Shown here piece after piece: positions 18,429-26,959 of a stretch of 64,000 nucleotides of DNA. How positions within the stretch are numbered: position 1 is the stretch's first letter; every line of letters begins with the position of its first letter. The DNA comes from Enterobacteriaceae bacterium UBA7338 (GTDB taxonomy: Bacteria; Pseudomonadota; Gammaproteobacteria; Enterobacterales; Enterobacteriaceae), in contig DKPJ01000017.1 of the NCBI GenBank assembly GCA_002480085.1, forward strand, positions 372,001-436,000, read 5' to 3'. Below the pieces are notes generated by a model. The model made no database searches and was not told the origin of the DNA. It saw nothing but the letters and a program-made list of their open reading frames with translations. The position numbers and the translations under genes are program-made.

Positions 18429-21065
18429 TTACTCTTCGCCGTCGTCCGCTGCATCATCGTCGGCTTCGGTTTCCGGGGCGATATCATCATCACCCTCGGC
18501 GACCGTACCGTCGATAGCGTCCAGCTCTTCGTCATCTACCGGCTCGGCCACGCGCTGCAGGCCCACCACGTTCTCATCTTCCGCCGTGCGGATGAGGATC
18601 ACGCCCTGGGTGTTACGCCCAACCACGCTGATCTCCGACACGCGGGTACGCACGAGGGTGCCAGCATCGGTGATCATCATGATCTGGTCGCAGTCGTCAA
18701 CCTGTACCGCGCCGACAACAGAGCCGTTACGCTCGGTGACCTTGATAGAGATAACGCCCTGGGTACCACGCGACTTGGTCGGATACTCTTCCTGCGCCGT
18801 ACGCTTACCGTAGCCGTTCTGGGTCACGGTCAGGATAGCGCCTTCGCCACGTGGAACGATCAGGGAGACAACCTTGTCAACGCCGGCCAGCTTGATACCG
18901 CGCACGCCGGTAGCCGTACGGCCCATCGCACGCACCGCGTTGTCTTTGAAGCGCACCACTTTACCGGCAGCAGAGAAGAGCATCACTTCGTCGTCGCCGG
19001 AGGTCAGGTCAACGCCAATCAGCTCGTCGCCTTCGTTCAGGTTCACCGCGATGATCCCGGCCGAGCGCGGACGGCTGAACTCGGTCAGCGCCGTTTTCTT
19101 CACCGTACCGCTGGCGGTCGCCATAAAGACGTTTACGCCCTCTTCATACTCGCGCACCGGCAGAATAGCGGTGATACGCTCGTTGGCTTCCAGCGGCAGC
19201 AGGTTGACGATCGGACGACCACGCGCGCCACGGCTCGCTTCCGGCAGCTGGTAGACCTTCATCCAGTAGAGACGGCCCCGGCTAGAGAAGCAGAGGATCG
19301 TATCGTGGGTGTTGGCCACCAGCAGACGGTCAATGAAGTCCTCTTCCTTAATACGGGCGGCAGACTTGCCTTTACCCCCGCGGCGCTGGGCCTCGTAGTC
19401 GGTCAGCGGCTGGTACTTAACGTAGCCCTGATGGGACAGCGTGACCACCACGTCTTCCTGGCTGATCAGATCTTCGATATTGATATCGGCGCTGTTGGCG
19501 GTGATTTCGGTGCGGCGCGCATCGCCAAACTGGTCACGAACCAGCTCCAGCTCCTCGCGGATCACCTCCATCAGACGATCGGCGCTGCCGAGAATGTGCA
19601 GCAGCTCGGCGATCTGCGCCAGCAGCTCTTTGTACTCGTCGAGCAGCTTCTCGTGCTCGAGGCCGGTCAGCTTCTGCAGACGCAGGTCAAGGATCGCCTG
19701 GGCCTGCTGCTCGGTCAGGTAGTACTTGCCGTCGCGTACGCCAAACTCCGGCTCCAGCCACTCCGGACGTGCGGCGTCATCGCCGGCACCTGCCAACATG
19801 GCCGCCACGTTGCCCAGATCCCACGCCTGCGCCACCAGCCCGGCTTTCGCTTCGGCCGGGGTCGGCGCGCGGCGGATCAGCTCGATAATCGGATCGATGT
19901 TCGCCAGCGCAACCGCCAGCGCCTCAAGGATGTGCGCACGGTCGCGGGCTTTACGCAGTTCAAAAATGGTACGGCGGGTCACCACTTCACGGCGGTGACG
20001 CACGAACGCGGAAAGAATATCTTTCAGGTTCATGATCTTCGGCTGGCCGTGGTGCAGCGCAACCATGTTGATGCCGAAGGAGACCTGCAGCTGCGTCTGG
20101 GAGTAGAGGTTGTTCAGCACCACCTCACCCACCGCGTCGCGTTTGATCTCAATCACGATGCGCATGCCGTCTTTATCGGACTCGTCGCGCAGGGCGCTGA
20201 TGCCCTCGACGCGTTTGTCTTTCACCAGCTCGGCAATCTTCTCGATCAGGCGCGCTTTGTTCACCTGGTACGGAATTTCATGCACGATAATGGTTTCGCG
20301 ACCGGTTTTGGCATCGGCTTCGACTTCCGCGCGGGCGCGAATGTAGATCTTGCCACGGCCGGTACGATAGGCCTCTTCGATACCGCGACGACCGTTAATG
20401 ATCGCCGCCGTCGGGAAGTCAGGTCCCGGAATGTGCTCCATCAGCCCTTCAACGCTGATGTTCTCATCGTCGATGTAGGCCAGGCAGCCGTTGATCACTT
20501 CCGTCAGGTTGTGTGGCGGAATGTTGGTTGCCATACCGACTGCGATACCGGACGCGCCGTTAACCAGCAGGTTCGGGATTTTGGTTGGCATGACGTCCGG
20601 GATCCTTTCGGTACCGTCGTAGTTATCAACGAAATCGACCGTCTCTTTTTCCAGATCGGCCATCAGCTCGTGGGCAATTTTCGACATACGGATTTCCGTA
20701 TAACGCATCGCCGCGGCGGAGTCGCCGTCTACCGAGCCGAAGTTACCCTGGCCATCGACCAGCATGTAACGCAGCGAAAACGGCTGCGCCATACGGACGA
20801 TGGTGTCATACACCGCCGTGTCACCATGGGGATGGTATTTACCGATTACGTCACCAACGACACGGGCAGATTTTTTGTAGGCTTTATTCCAGTCATTGCC
20901 CAATACGTTCATGGCGTAAAGTACGCGACGGTGTACCGGTTTCAGGCCATCGCGGACGTCTGGCAGCGCACGGCCAACAATGACCGACATCGCATAGTCC
21001 AGATAGGAGCTTTTCAGCTCTTCCTCGATGTTAACCGGTGTAATTTCTCTCGCAAGGTCGCTCAT
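18429..21065 (-). CDS. gyrA: DNA gyrase subunit A
   Basis: Catalytic breakage-reunion subunit of the A2B2 topoisomerase that introduces negative supercoils. It has 878 residues (E. coli 875). The N-terminal winged-helix/tower region holds the active-site Tyr122 (AAMRYTEIR). The C-terminal DNA-wrapping pinwheel includes the GyrA box QRRGGKG, and the chain ends in a strongly acidic tail. In the quinolone region the sequence reads HPHGDTAVYD, so residue 83 is Thr (Ser in E. coli) and Asp87 is kept. Its promoter has a perfect TATAAT. Confidence 0.99.
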   Translation of the reverse strand: MSDLAREITPVNIEEELKSSYLDYAMSVIVGRALPDVRDGLKPVHRRVLYAMNVLGNDWNKAYKKSARVVGDVIGKYHPHGDTAVYDTIVRMAQPFSLRYMLVDGQGNFGSVDGDSAAAMRYTEIRMSKIAHELMADLEKETVDFVDNYDGTERIPDVMPTKIPNLLVNGASGIAVGMATNIPPHNLTEVINGCLAYIDDENISVEGLMEHIPGPDFPTAAIINGRRGIEEAYRTGRGKIYIRARAEVEADAKTGRETIIVHEIPYQVNKARLIEKIAELVKDKRVEGISALRDESDKDGMRIVIEIKRDAVGEVVLNNLYSQTQLQVSFGINMVALHHGQPKIMNLKDILSAFVRHRREVVTRRTIFELRKARDRAHILEALAVALANIDPIIELIRRAPTPAEAKAGLVAQAWDLGNVAAMLAGAGDDAARPEWLEPEFGVRDGKYYLTEQQAQAILDLRLQKLTGLEHEKLLDEYKELLAQIAELLHILGSADRLMEVIREELELVRDQFGDARRTEITANSADINIEDLISQEDVVVTLSHQGYVKYQPLTDYEAQRRGGKGKSAARIKEEDFIDRLLVANTHDTILCFSSRGRLYWMKVYQLPEASRGARGRPIVNLLPLEANERITAILPVREYEEGVNVFMATASGTVKKTALTEFSRPRSAGIIAVNLNEGDELIGVDLTSGDDEVMLFSAAGKVVRFKDNAVRAMGRTATGVRGIKLAGVDKVVSLIVPRGEGAILTVTQNGYGKRTAQEEYPTKSRGTQGVISIKVTERNGSVVGAVQVDDCDQIMMITDAGTLVRTRVSEISVVGRNTQGVILIRTAEDENVVGLQRVAEPVDDEELDAIDGTVAEGDDDIAPETEADDDAADDGEE

Positions 21066-21109
21066 CTAACCGCTATCCCTCTACTGTATCCCGGATTCAA
21101 AGGTCGCAA

Positions 21110-21140
21110 ATTATAACACAGCCGCCGTCATTCCGGTAAA
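21110..21140 (-). promoter_or_regulatory. Putative gyrA promoter
   Basis: On the minus strand a perfect TATAAT -10 (21110-21115) is preceded by TTTACC as a possible weak -35 at about 19-bp spacing. The start would be about 40 bases upstream of the gyrA ATG. E. coli gyrA is induced by DNA relaxation. Confidence 0.5.
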
Positions 21141-21222
21141 GGAAACACCCCCTCCGGTGCTTTATTGATACTTCTCTCCTGATATACTCAATGCACTGAT
21201 TGATTAAGGAGTAAAAGCGCCC

Positions 21223-21951
21223 ATGAATGCTGAAAAACCGCCGGTGGCTCAAAACGTTGACTATGAAGAGATCGCCAAATTTGAAGCCGTGGCGTCACGC
21301 TGGTGGGATACAGAAGGCGAGTTTAAGCCGCTGCATCGTATTAACCCCCTGCGCCTGGGCTATATTGCCGAGCGCGTCGGCGGCCTGTTTGGCAAAAAAG
21401 TGCTGGACGTCGGCTGCGGCGGCGGCATTCTGGCCGAGAGCATGGCCCGGGAAGGCGCGAACGTCAGCGGCCTGGATATGGGCTTTGAGCCGCTGCAGGT
21501 TGCCCGCCTGCATGCCCTCGAGTCCGGCATTCATGTTGACTACGTTCAGGAGACCGTTGAGGAGCATGCAGCAAAGCAGGCCGGACAGTATGATGTGGTG
21601 ACCTGCATGGAGATGCTGGAGCACGTACCCGATCCGCAGTCGGTGGTTCACGCCTGCGCCCGCCTCGTCAAGCCCGGCGGCCACGTCTTCTTCTCAACGC
21701 TTAACCGCAGCGGTAAAGCCTGGCTGCTGGCAATTGTCGGCGCAGAGTACGTGCTGCGCATGGTGCCGAAAGGCACCCATGACGTGAAGAAGTTTATTAA
21801 GCCCGCCGAGCTGATTGGCTGGATCGATCCTACTCCGCTGCAGGAGCGGCACATGATCGGCCTGCACTATAATCCGCTTACCGATCGCTTCAAGCTGGCG
21901 CCTGGCGTTGACGTGAACTACATGCTGCACACTCAGGCGAAAAACAGCTAA
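21223..21951 (+). CDS. ubiG: Ubiquinone O-methyltransferase UbiG
   Basis: SAM-dependent methyltransferase that performs both O-methylations in ubiquinone synthesis. It has 242 residues (E. coli 240). The SAM motif VLDVGCGGGILAESMA is at about residues 60-75, motif II is in the YDVVTCMEMLEHVPDP region, and KPGGHVFFSTLNR is the third. An AGGAG site lies ten bases upstream of the ATG. It is divergent from gyrA as in E. coli; yfaL, which follows ubiG in E. coli, is absent. Confidence 0.98.
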   Translation: MNAEKPPVAQNVDYEEIAKFEAVASRWWDTEGEFKPLHRINPLRLGYIAERVGGLFGKKVLDVGCGGGILAESMAREGANVSGLDMGFEPLQVARLHALESGIHVDYVQETVEEHAAKQAGQYDVVTCMEMLEHVPDPQSVVHACARLVKPGGHVFFSTLNRSGKAWLLAIVGAEYVLRMVPKGTHDVKKFIKPAELIGWIDPTPLQERHMIGLHYNPLTDRFKLAPGVDVNYMLHTQAKNS

Positions 21952-21973
21952 CGTTATCTGAAAATGTGATGAC

Positions 21974-22009
21974 CATTACGCAGCGTCATAGGCTGCGTAA
22001 TGGGCTTTT
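21974..22009 (+). terminator. Terminator of ubiG
   Basis: An 11-bp perfect stem (CATTACGCAGC/GCTGCGTAATG) with a 7-base loop is followed by GGCTTTTG, shortly after the ubiG stop codon. Confidence 0.8.
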
Positions 22010-22180
22010 GCCACTTCCGCGATGAAGATTTCAGCGTTCGATCACATTCAGTTTTTTTTTTCTCATGCGTTGACTTTCCTGTAGCCCTTATCGTTCGCGG
22101 ACTTAGCGATTATTACCTTTCCGCAACCGCAATTTAACCTCAAAATCAACTCTTGTACTGAAAAGAATCCAGACTAAAAT

Positions 22181-22228
22181 ACTCACCATATTGTGACGTT
22201 TTCATTAAACACCCCCTATATATAGTAT
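22181..22228. promoter_or_regulatory. Putative NrdR box pair
   Basis: ACTCACCATATTGTGA (22181-22196) and CCCCTATATATAGTAT (22213-22228) match about 12 and 13 of 16 positions of the NrdR consensus ACACWATATATWGTGT. Their starts are 32 bp apart, i.e. three helical turns, which is the usual NrdR spacing. Confidence 0.7.
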
Positions 22229-22267
22229 TTATCCACAGGTTTAACCACAGCGCGGAACTGTGGATAA
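22229..22267. promoter_or_regulatory. Two inverted DnaA boxes upstream of nrdA
   Basis: TTATCCACA at 22229-22237 and its exact reverse complement TGTGGATAA at 22259-22267 are perfect DnaA boxes facing each other 30 bp apart. E. coli nrdAB is also controlled by DnaA, coupling dNTP supply to replication initiation. Confidence 0.85.
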
Positions 22268-22300
22268 GCGGGGGATACTTTTTTTCTTAAGGACAGGTAC

Positions 22301-24586
22301 ATGAATCAGAGTCTGCTGGTGACGAAGCGTGATGGTCGTACTGAACGCATCAATCTGGATAAAATCCACCGGGTGCTGGATTGGGCGGCAGAAGGGCTGA
22401 ATAACGTATCGATCTCTCAGGTTGAACTGCGCTCCCACATTCAGTTCTACGACGGCATCAAAACGTCCGACATCCACGAAACCATTATCAAAGCCGCGGC
22501 GGATCTCATCTCCCGCGATGCGCCGGATTATCAGTATCTGGCCGCCCGCCTGGCGATCTTCCACCTGCGTAAAAAAGCCTACGGCCAGTTTGAGCCGCCG
22601 GTGCTGATTGACCACGTGCGCAAGATGATCGAGCTGGGCAAATACGATCATCATCTGCTGGAAGACTACACGGAAGAAGAGTTCCAGCAGATGGATGGTT
22701 TCATCCAGCACGACCGCGACCTGACCTTCTCCTATGCGGCAGTGAAGCAGCTGGAAGGCAAATACCTGGTGCAGAACCGCGTAACTGGCGAAATCTACGA
22801 GAGCGCCCAGTTCCTCTACATTCTGGTTGCCGCGTGCCTGTTCTCTAACTATCCGCGTGAAACCCGTCTGGACTACGTGAAGCGTTTCTATGACGCGGTC
22901 TCGACCTTTAAAATCTCGCTGCCGACGCCGATCATGTCCGGCGTGCGCACCCCGACCCGCCAGTTCAGCTCCTGCGTGCTGATCGAGTGCGGCGACAGCC
23001 TGGACTCCATCAACGCCACCTCCAGCGCGATTGTGAAATATGTCTCCCAGCGTGCCGGTATCGGCATCAACGCGGGCCGCATTCGCGCCCTCGGCAGCCC
23101 GATCCGCGGCGGTGAAGCGTTCCACACCGGCTGTATTCCGTTCTACAAGCACTTCCAGACCGCAGTGAAGTCCTGCTCCCAGGGCGGCGTGCGCGGCGGT
23201 GCGGCTACCCTCTTCTACCCGATGTGGCATCTGGAAGTTGAGAGCCTGCTGGTGCTGAAAAACAACCGTGGCGTTGAAGGCAACCGCGTTCGTCACATGG
23301 ACTACGGCGTACAGATCAACAAGCTGATGTACACCCGTCTGCTGAAGGGCCAGGATATCACCCTCTTCAGCCCGTCTGACGTTCCAGGCCTGTACGACGC
23401 CTTCTTTGCCGATCAGGATGAGTTTGAGCGCCTGTATGTGCAGTACGAGCAGGACGAGAGCATCCGTAAGCAGCGCGTGAAGGCCGTTGAACTCTTCTCG
23501 CTGATGATGCAGGAGCGTGCCTCCACTGGCCGTATCTACATCCAGAACGTTGACCACTGCAACACCCATAGCCCGTTCGATCCGGCGGTTGCGCCGGTGC
23601 GCCAGTCTAACCTCTGTCTGGAGATCGCCCTGCCGACCAAACCGCTGATGGACGTCAACGACGAAAACGGCGAAATCGCGCTCTGTACGCTGTCGGCGTT
23701 TAACCTCGGCGCCATCAGCAGCCTGGACGAGCTGGAAGAGCTGGCCGTGCTGGCGGTACGTGCCCTGGATGCGCTGCTGGACTATCAGGACTACCCGATC
23801 CCGGCCGCAAAACGCGGGGCAATGGGCCGCCGCACGCTGGGTATTGGCGTCATTAACTTCGCCTACTGGCTGGCGAAAAACGGCAAGCGCTACTCCGACG
23901 GCAGCGCCAACAACCTGACTCACCAGACCTTTGAAGCCATTCAGTACTTCCTGCTGAAGGCCTCTAACGAGCTGGCGAAAGAGCAAGGCGCATGCCCGTG
24001 GTTCAACGAGACCACTTATGCCCAGGGTATTCTGCCAATCGACACCTATAAAAAGGATCTCGACGGTATTACCGACGAGGCGCTGCACTACAACTGGGAA
24101 GCGCTGCGTCAGTCCATCAAGACACACGGCCTGCGTAACTCCACGCTCTCCGCGCTGATGCCGTCCGAGACCTCGTCGCAGATCTCTAACGCCACCAACG
24201 GCATTGAGCCGCCGCGCGGCCACGTGAGCATCAAAGCGTCGAAAGACGGCATCCTGCGCCAGGTGGTGCCGGACTATGAGCACCTGAAAAACAACTATGA
24301 GCTGCTGTGGGAGATGCCGAACAACGACGGTTACCTCCAGCTGGTGGGTATCATGCAGAAGTTTATCGACCAGTCGATCTCTGCCAACACCAACTACGAT
24401 CCGTCCCGCTTCCCGTCTGGCAAAGTGCCGATGCAGCAGCTGCTGAAGGATCTGCTTACCGCCTATAAGTTTGGCGTCAAGACCCTGTACTATCAGAACA
24501 CCCGTGACGGTGCGGAAGATGCGCAGGATGACCTGGTGCCTTCTATTCAGGACGACGGCTGCGAAAGCGGCGCATGTAAGATTTGA
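22301..24586 (+). CDS. nrdA: Ribonucleotide reductase class Ia, alpha subunit
   Basis: Large catalytic subunit (R1) of the aerobic enzyme that reduces ribonucleoside diphosphates to deoxy forms. It has 761 residues, identical in length to E. coli. An N-terminal ATP-cone allosteric domain (about 5-95) is followed by the ten-stranded barrel. Active-site elements include SSCVLIECGDS, the radical Cys in QSNLCLEIALP, and the C-terminal redox pair Cys754/Cys759 (DDGCESGACKI), which is reduced by thioredoxin or glutaredoxin. First gene of nrdA-nrdB-yfaE. Confidence 0.99.
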   Translation: MNQSLLVTKRDGRTERINLDKIHRVLDWAAEGLNNVSISQVELRSHIQFYDGIKTSDIHETIIKAAADLISRDAPDYQYLAARLAIFHLRKKAYGQFEPPVLIDHVRKMIELGKYDHHLLEDYTEEEFQQMDGFIQHDRDLTFSYAAVKQLEGKYLVQNRVTGEIYESAQFLYILVAACLFSNYPRETRLDYVKRFYDAVSTFKISLPTPIMSGVRTPTRQFSSCVLIECGDSLDSINATSSAIVKYVSQRAGIGINAGRIRALGSPIRGGEAFHTGCIPFYKHFQTAVKSCSQGGVRGGAATLFYPMWHLEVESLLVLKNNRGVEGNRVRHMDYGVQINKLMYTRLLKGQDITLFSPSDVPGLYDAFFADQDEFERLYVQYEQDESIRKQRVKAVELFSLMMQERASTGRIYIQNVDHCNTHSPFDPAVAPVRQSNLCLEIALPTKPLMDVNDENGEIALCTLSAFNLGAISSLDELEELAVLAVRALDALLDYQDYPIPAAKRGAMGRRTLGIGVINFAYWLAKNGKRYSDGSANNLTHQTFEAIQYFLLKASNELAKEQGACPWFNETTYAQGILPIDTYKKDLDGITDEALHYNWEALRQSIKTHGLRNSTLSALMPSETSSQISNATNGIEPPRGHVSIKASKDGILRQVVPDYEHLKNNYELLWEMPNNDGYLQLVGIMQKFIDQSISANTNYDPSRFPSGKVPMQQLLKDLLTAYKFGVKTLYYQNTRDGAEDAQDDLVPSIQDDGCESGACKI

Positions 24587-24595
24587 TATCATTAA

Positions 24596-24668
24596 GCCGG
24601 GTGGCGCTTCGCTTACCCGGCCTACAGGGTATTGTAGGCCCGGCAAGCTCTGCGCCGCCGGGCGCTAC
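24596..24668. repeat. BIME (two inverted REPs) between nrdA and nrdB
   Basis: REP units at about 24596-24625 and 24634-24663 face each other (GCCGGGTGGCGC...ACCCGGCCTAC and GTAGGCCCGGC...GCCGCCGGGC). The element lies inside the operon and could alter nrdA/nrdB mRNA stoichiometry. Confidence 0.85.
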
Positions 24669-24691
24669 CATTTTTGACAGGACTTCCATTC

Positions 24692-25822
24692 ATGGCATAC
24701 ACCACCTTTTCACAGACGAAGAACGATCAGCTGAAAGAGCCGATGTTTTTCGGCCAGTCGGTCAACGTCGCCCGCTACGATCAGCAAAAATATGACATCT
24801 TCGAAAAGCTGATTGAGAAACAGCTCTCCTTCTTCTGGCGTCCGGAAGAGGTTGACGTCTCTCGCGACCGCATCGACTTCCAGGCGCTGCCGGAGCATGA
24901 AAAGCATATCTTCCTCAGCAACCTGAAATATCAGACGCTGCTGGACTCTATTCAGGGCCGCAGCCCGAACGTCGCCCTGCTGCCGCTGATCTCTATCCCT
25001 GAGCTGGAGACATGGGTCGAAACCTGGGCGTTTTCCGAGACCATCCACTCGCGCTCCTACACCCATATTATCCGTAATATCGTTAACGATCCGGCGATCG
25101 TCTTCGATGATATCGTCACCAACGAGCAGATCCTCAAGCGTGCAGAGGGTATCTCTCACTTCTATGACGATCTGATCCAGCTGACCAGCTACTGGCACCT
25201 GCTGGGCGAAGGGACGCATACCGTCAACGGCCAGACCGTGACCGTGAACCTGCGCGAGCTGAAGAAGAAGCTCTACCTCTGCCTGATGAGCGTTAACGCG
25301 CTGGAAGCGATCCGCTTCTACGTCAGCTTCGCCTGCTCCTTCGCCTTCGCCGAGCGCGAGCTGATGGAAGGCAACGCCAAAATCATCCGTCTGATCGCCC
25401 GTGACGAAGCCCTGCACCTGACCGGCACCCAGCATATGCTGAACCTGCTGCGCAGCGGCGTGGACGATCCGGAGATGGCGGAAATTGCCGAAGAGTGCAA
25501 GCAGGAATCTTACGATCTCTTCGTGCAGGCGGCACAGCAGGAGAAAGAGTGGGCGGAATATCTCTTCCAGGGCGGCTCGATGATCGGCCTGAACAAAGAT
25601 ATTCTCTGCCAGTACGTAGAGTACATCACCAACATCCGCATGCAGGCGGTGGGTCTGGATCTGCCGTTTAAAACCCGCTCGAACCCGATCCCGTGGATCA
25701 ACACCTGGCTGGTCTCCGACAACGTGCAGGTTGCACCGCAGGAGGTTGAAGTTAGCTCCTATCTGGTGGGCCAGATCGATTCGGAAGTCAACACCGACGA
25801 TCTCAGCGACTTTCAGCTCTGA
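24692..25822 (+). CDS. nrdB: Ribonucleotide reductase class Ia, beta subunit
   Basis: Small subunit (R2) carrying the diferric-tyrosyl radical cofactor. It has 376 residues as in E. coli. Iron ligands and the radical Tyr are in the WAFSETIHSRSYTHIIRN block, further ligands in ARDEALHLTGTQH, and the C-terminal peptide ending DDLSDFQL docks on NrdA. The ATG at 24692 has a GACAGG-type site and gives the family length. Its stop overlaps the yfaE start (TGATG). Confidence 0.99.
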   Translation: MAYTTFSQTKNDQLKEPMFFGQSVNVARYDQQKYDIFEKLIEKQLSFFWRPEEVDVSRDRIDFQALPEHEKHIFLSNLKYQTLLDSIQGRSPNVALLPLISIPELETWVETWAFSETIHSRSYTHIIRNIVNDPAIVFDDIVTNEQILKRAEGISHFYDDLIQLTSYWHLLGEGTHTVNGQTVTVNLRELKKKLYLCLMSVNALEAIRFYVSFACSFAFAERELMEGNAKIIRLIARDEALHLTGTQHMLNLLRSGVDDPEMAEIAEECKQESYDLFVQAAQQEKEWAEYLFQGGSMIGLNKDILCQYVEYITNIRMQAVGLDLPFKTRSNPIPWINTWLVSDNVQVAPQEVEVSSYLVGQIDSEVNTDDLSDFQL

Positions 25823-26076
25823 TGGGTGCGGTGACGCTGCGCATCACTGGAGCACAGCTGCTGTGCCAGGATGAACATCCGTCGCTGCTGGCGGCGCTGG
25901 AGTTTCACAAGGTCAACGTCGAGTACCAGTGCCGGGAGGGCTACTGCGGCTCCTGCCGCACCCGCCTGCTCGCTGGCCAGGTTGAGTGGCTCACCGAGCC
26001 GCTGGCCTTTATCCAGGCAGGGGAGATCCTCCCCTGCTGCTGTCGTGCGATGGGCGATATCGAACTCGACCTTTAA
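25822..26076 (+). CDS. yfaE: 2Fe-2S ferredoxin YfaE
   Basis: Plant-type ferredoxin of 84 residues that maintains or repairs the diferric-tyrosyl cofactor of NrdB. Cluster ligands are Cys37, Cys42, Cys45 (CREGYCGSC) and a Cys in the CCC run at 72-74. Translation is coupled to nrdB by a one-base overlap. inaA, which follows yfaE in E. coli, is absent. Confidence 0.97.
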   Translation: MGAVTLRITGAQLLCQDEHPSLLAALEFHKVNVEYQCREGYCGSCRTRLLAGQVEWLTEPLAFIQAGEILPCCCRAMGDIELDL

Positions 26077-26095
26077 TTGACCACCGGGCAGCAAA

Positions 26096-26132
26096 TATAA
26101 AAAATCCCTGAGCACACAGATATGTTCAGGGA
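26096..26132 (-). terminator. Terminator downstream of the winged-helix gene
   Basis: An imperfect hairpin (core ATCCCTGA/TCAGGGAT) is followed on the minus strand by TTTTTTATATTT. It ends transcription of the minus-strand gene and may also act weakly on yfaE. Confidence 0.7.
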
Positions 26133-26168
26133 TAAATTTCCGGGTTGACATCACTCACGCCGGAATAG

Positions 26169-26606
26169 CTAACTCTCCGTTATTTTTTCAGGGCTGCGCT
26201 GGAGTTCACTGACCCTGTAATAGATTGGCGTAATATCAACGTAATTTATGATATAGCCGCTTCCCCTGACGTTGACGATGAAATCATCAGGTAATCCCAG
26301 CAGGCTGAGCCGCCGGTTGAGGTTCTTTAATACCTGCCACAGGCGCTGGCTCGACGGCACCAGATCGTTCTCTTCCCATACCACGCGCAGCAGCTCTTCG
26401 CGCGGCACCGTCGTATGACGGCCATGCTGTAATAGATAGACAAAAAGATGCAGCATCGTATGGTTAAATAATACCGAGCCAAAGATAAACGATTTATCGG
26501 CACGTCCCTGCGGCAGGCGATAGAGCCTTCGGTTTTCAATTTCGAAGTGAATTTCTTTGCCTATTACGTAACCGTATAGCCGATATCCCATCGTATCTTT
26601 ACTCAT
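26169..26606 (-). CDS. Orphan winged-helix transcriptional regulator (OmpR/CadC-type)
   Basis: Protein of 145 residues. Residues about 45-118 form an OmpR/PhoB-type winged helix: a turn (TVPREELLRVVW), a recognition-helix region (SSQRLWQVLKNLNRRL) and the typical wing ending VNVRGSGYIINY. There is no receiver domain and no membrane helix, so it differs from both OmpR and CadC. The N-terminal 40 residues (GYVIGKEIHFEIENRRLYRL) resemble the segment before the domain in CadC/ToxR-type proteins. The gene is AT-rich relative to its neighbours and has no good ribosome-binding site. It occupies the place where inaA, yfaH and glpQ lie in E. coli. Targets unknown. Confidence 0.85.
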   Translation of the reverse strand: MSKDTMGYRLYGYVIGKEIHFEIENRRLYRLPQGRADKSFIFGSVLFNHTMLHLFVYLLQHGRHTTVPREELLRVVWEENDLVPSSQRLWQVLKNLNRRLSLLGLPDDFIVNVRGSGYIINYVDITPIYYRVSELQRSPEKITES

Positions 26607-26919
26607 ATGTCTGAAACTGTCCGTAGAGCGCCGTTCGATCCTTATTTCATAAGTCGTACTGATAATAAGAACGATTATATGGCGATAGTGAATACTTTCA
26701 ACATACAGCCCGGCGCTTATTTTTTCACGCCGCTGCGCATGTAAATAAATTATTATTCGACGTTAACAGCAATATTTAGCGTTAAATAGTGAAAAAAGGT
26801 AAACAGGGAGTCGCACTGGGTCATCCAGGATCGTTGCGCGGATCATCAACATAATCTATTGATTTTACATGATTTATAAGAACTTAATGCTGCACGCACC
26901 TTACCTGTTTCTGAGGCAT
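26607..26919. other. AT-rich intergenic region upstream of the winged-helix gene
   Basis: Over 300 bases of visibly AT-rich sequence, presumably holding the winged-helix gene promoter. I see no credible coding region and no remnant of glpQ in it. Confidence 0.5.
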
Positions 26920-26948
26920 AAAAAAAGGGCCTTGCGGCCCTTTTCATT
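26920..26948 (-). terminator. Rho-independent terminator of glpT
   Basis: 9-bp stem AAAAGGGCC/GGCCCTTTT with loop TTGC, followed on the minus strand by a T run. It lies directly after the glpT stop, so nothing is cotranscribed downstream. Confidence 0.9.
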
Positions 26949-26959
26949 TTTAGTGTGTA

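Larger units (their letters stand above)
22010..22300 (+). promoter_or_regulatory. nrdA upstream control region
   Basis: AT-rich leader between the ubiG terminator and nrdA. It holds a pair of NrdR-box-like palindromes and two DnaA boxes (listed separately), and a purine-rich AAGGA ribosome-binding site 8-12 bases before the nrdA ATG. No gene is visible. Confidence 0.7.

Noticed and set aside
19305..21116. 603-codon open frame antisense to gyrA
   Set aside because: It is a codon-bias shadow of gyrA, has no family match or ribosome-binding site, and the opposite strand is clearly GyrA.
22241..24646. 801-codon open frame antisense to nrdA
   Set aside because: Mirror of the strongly biased nrdA codons; it also runs across the DnaA boxes and nrdA leader.
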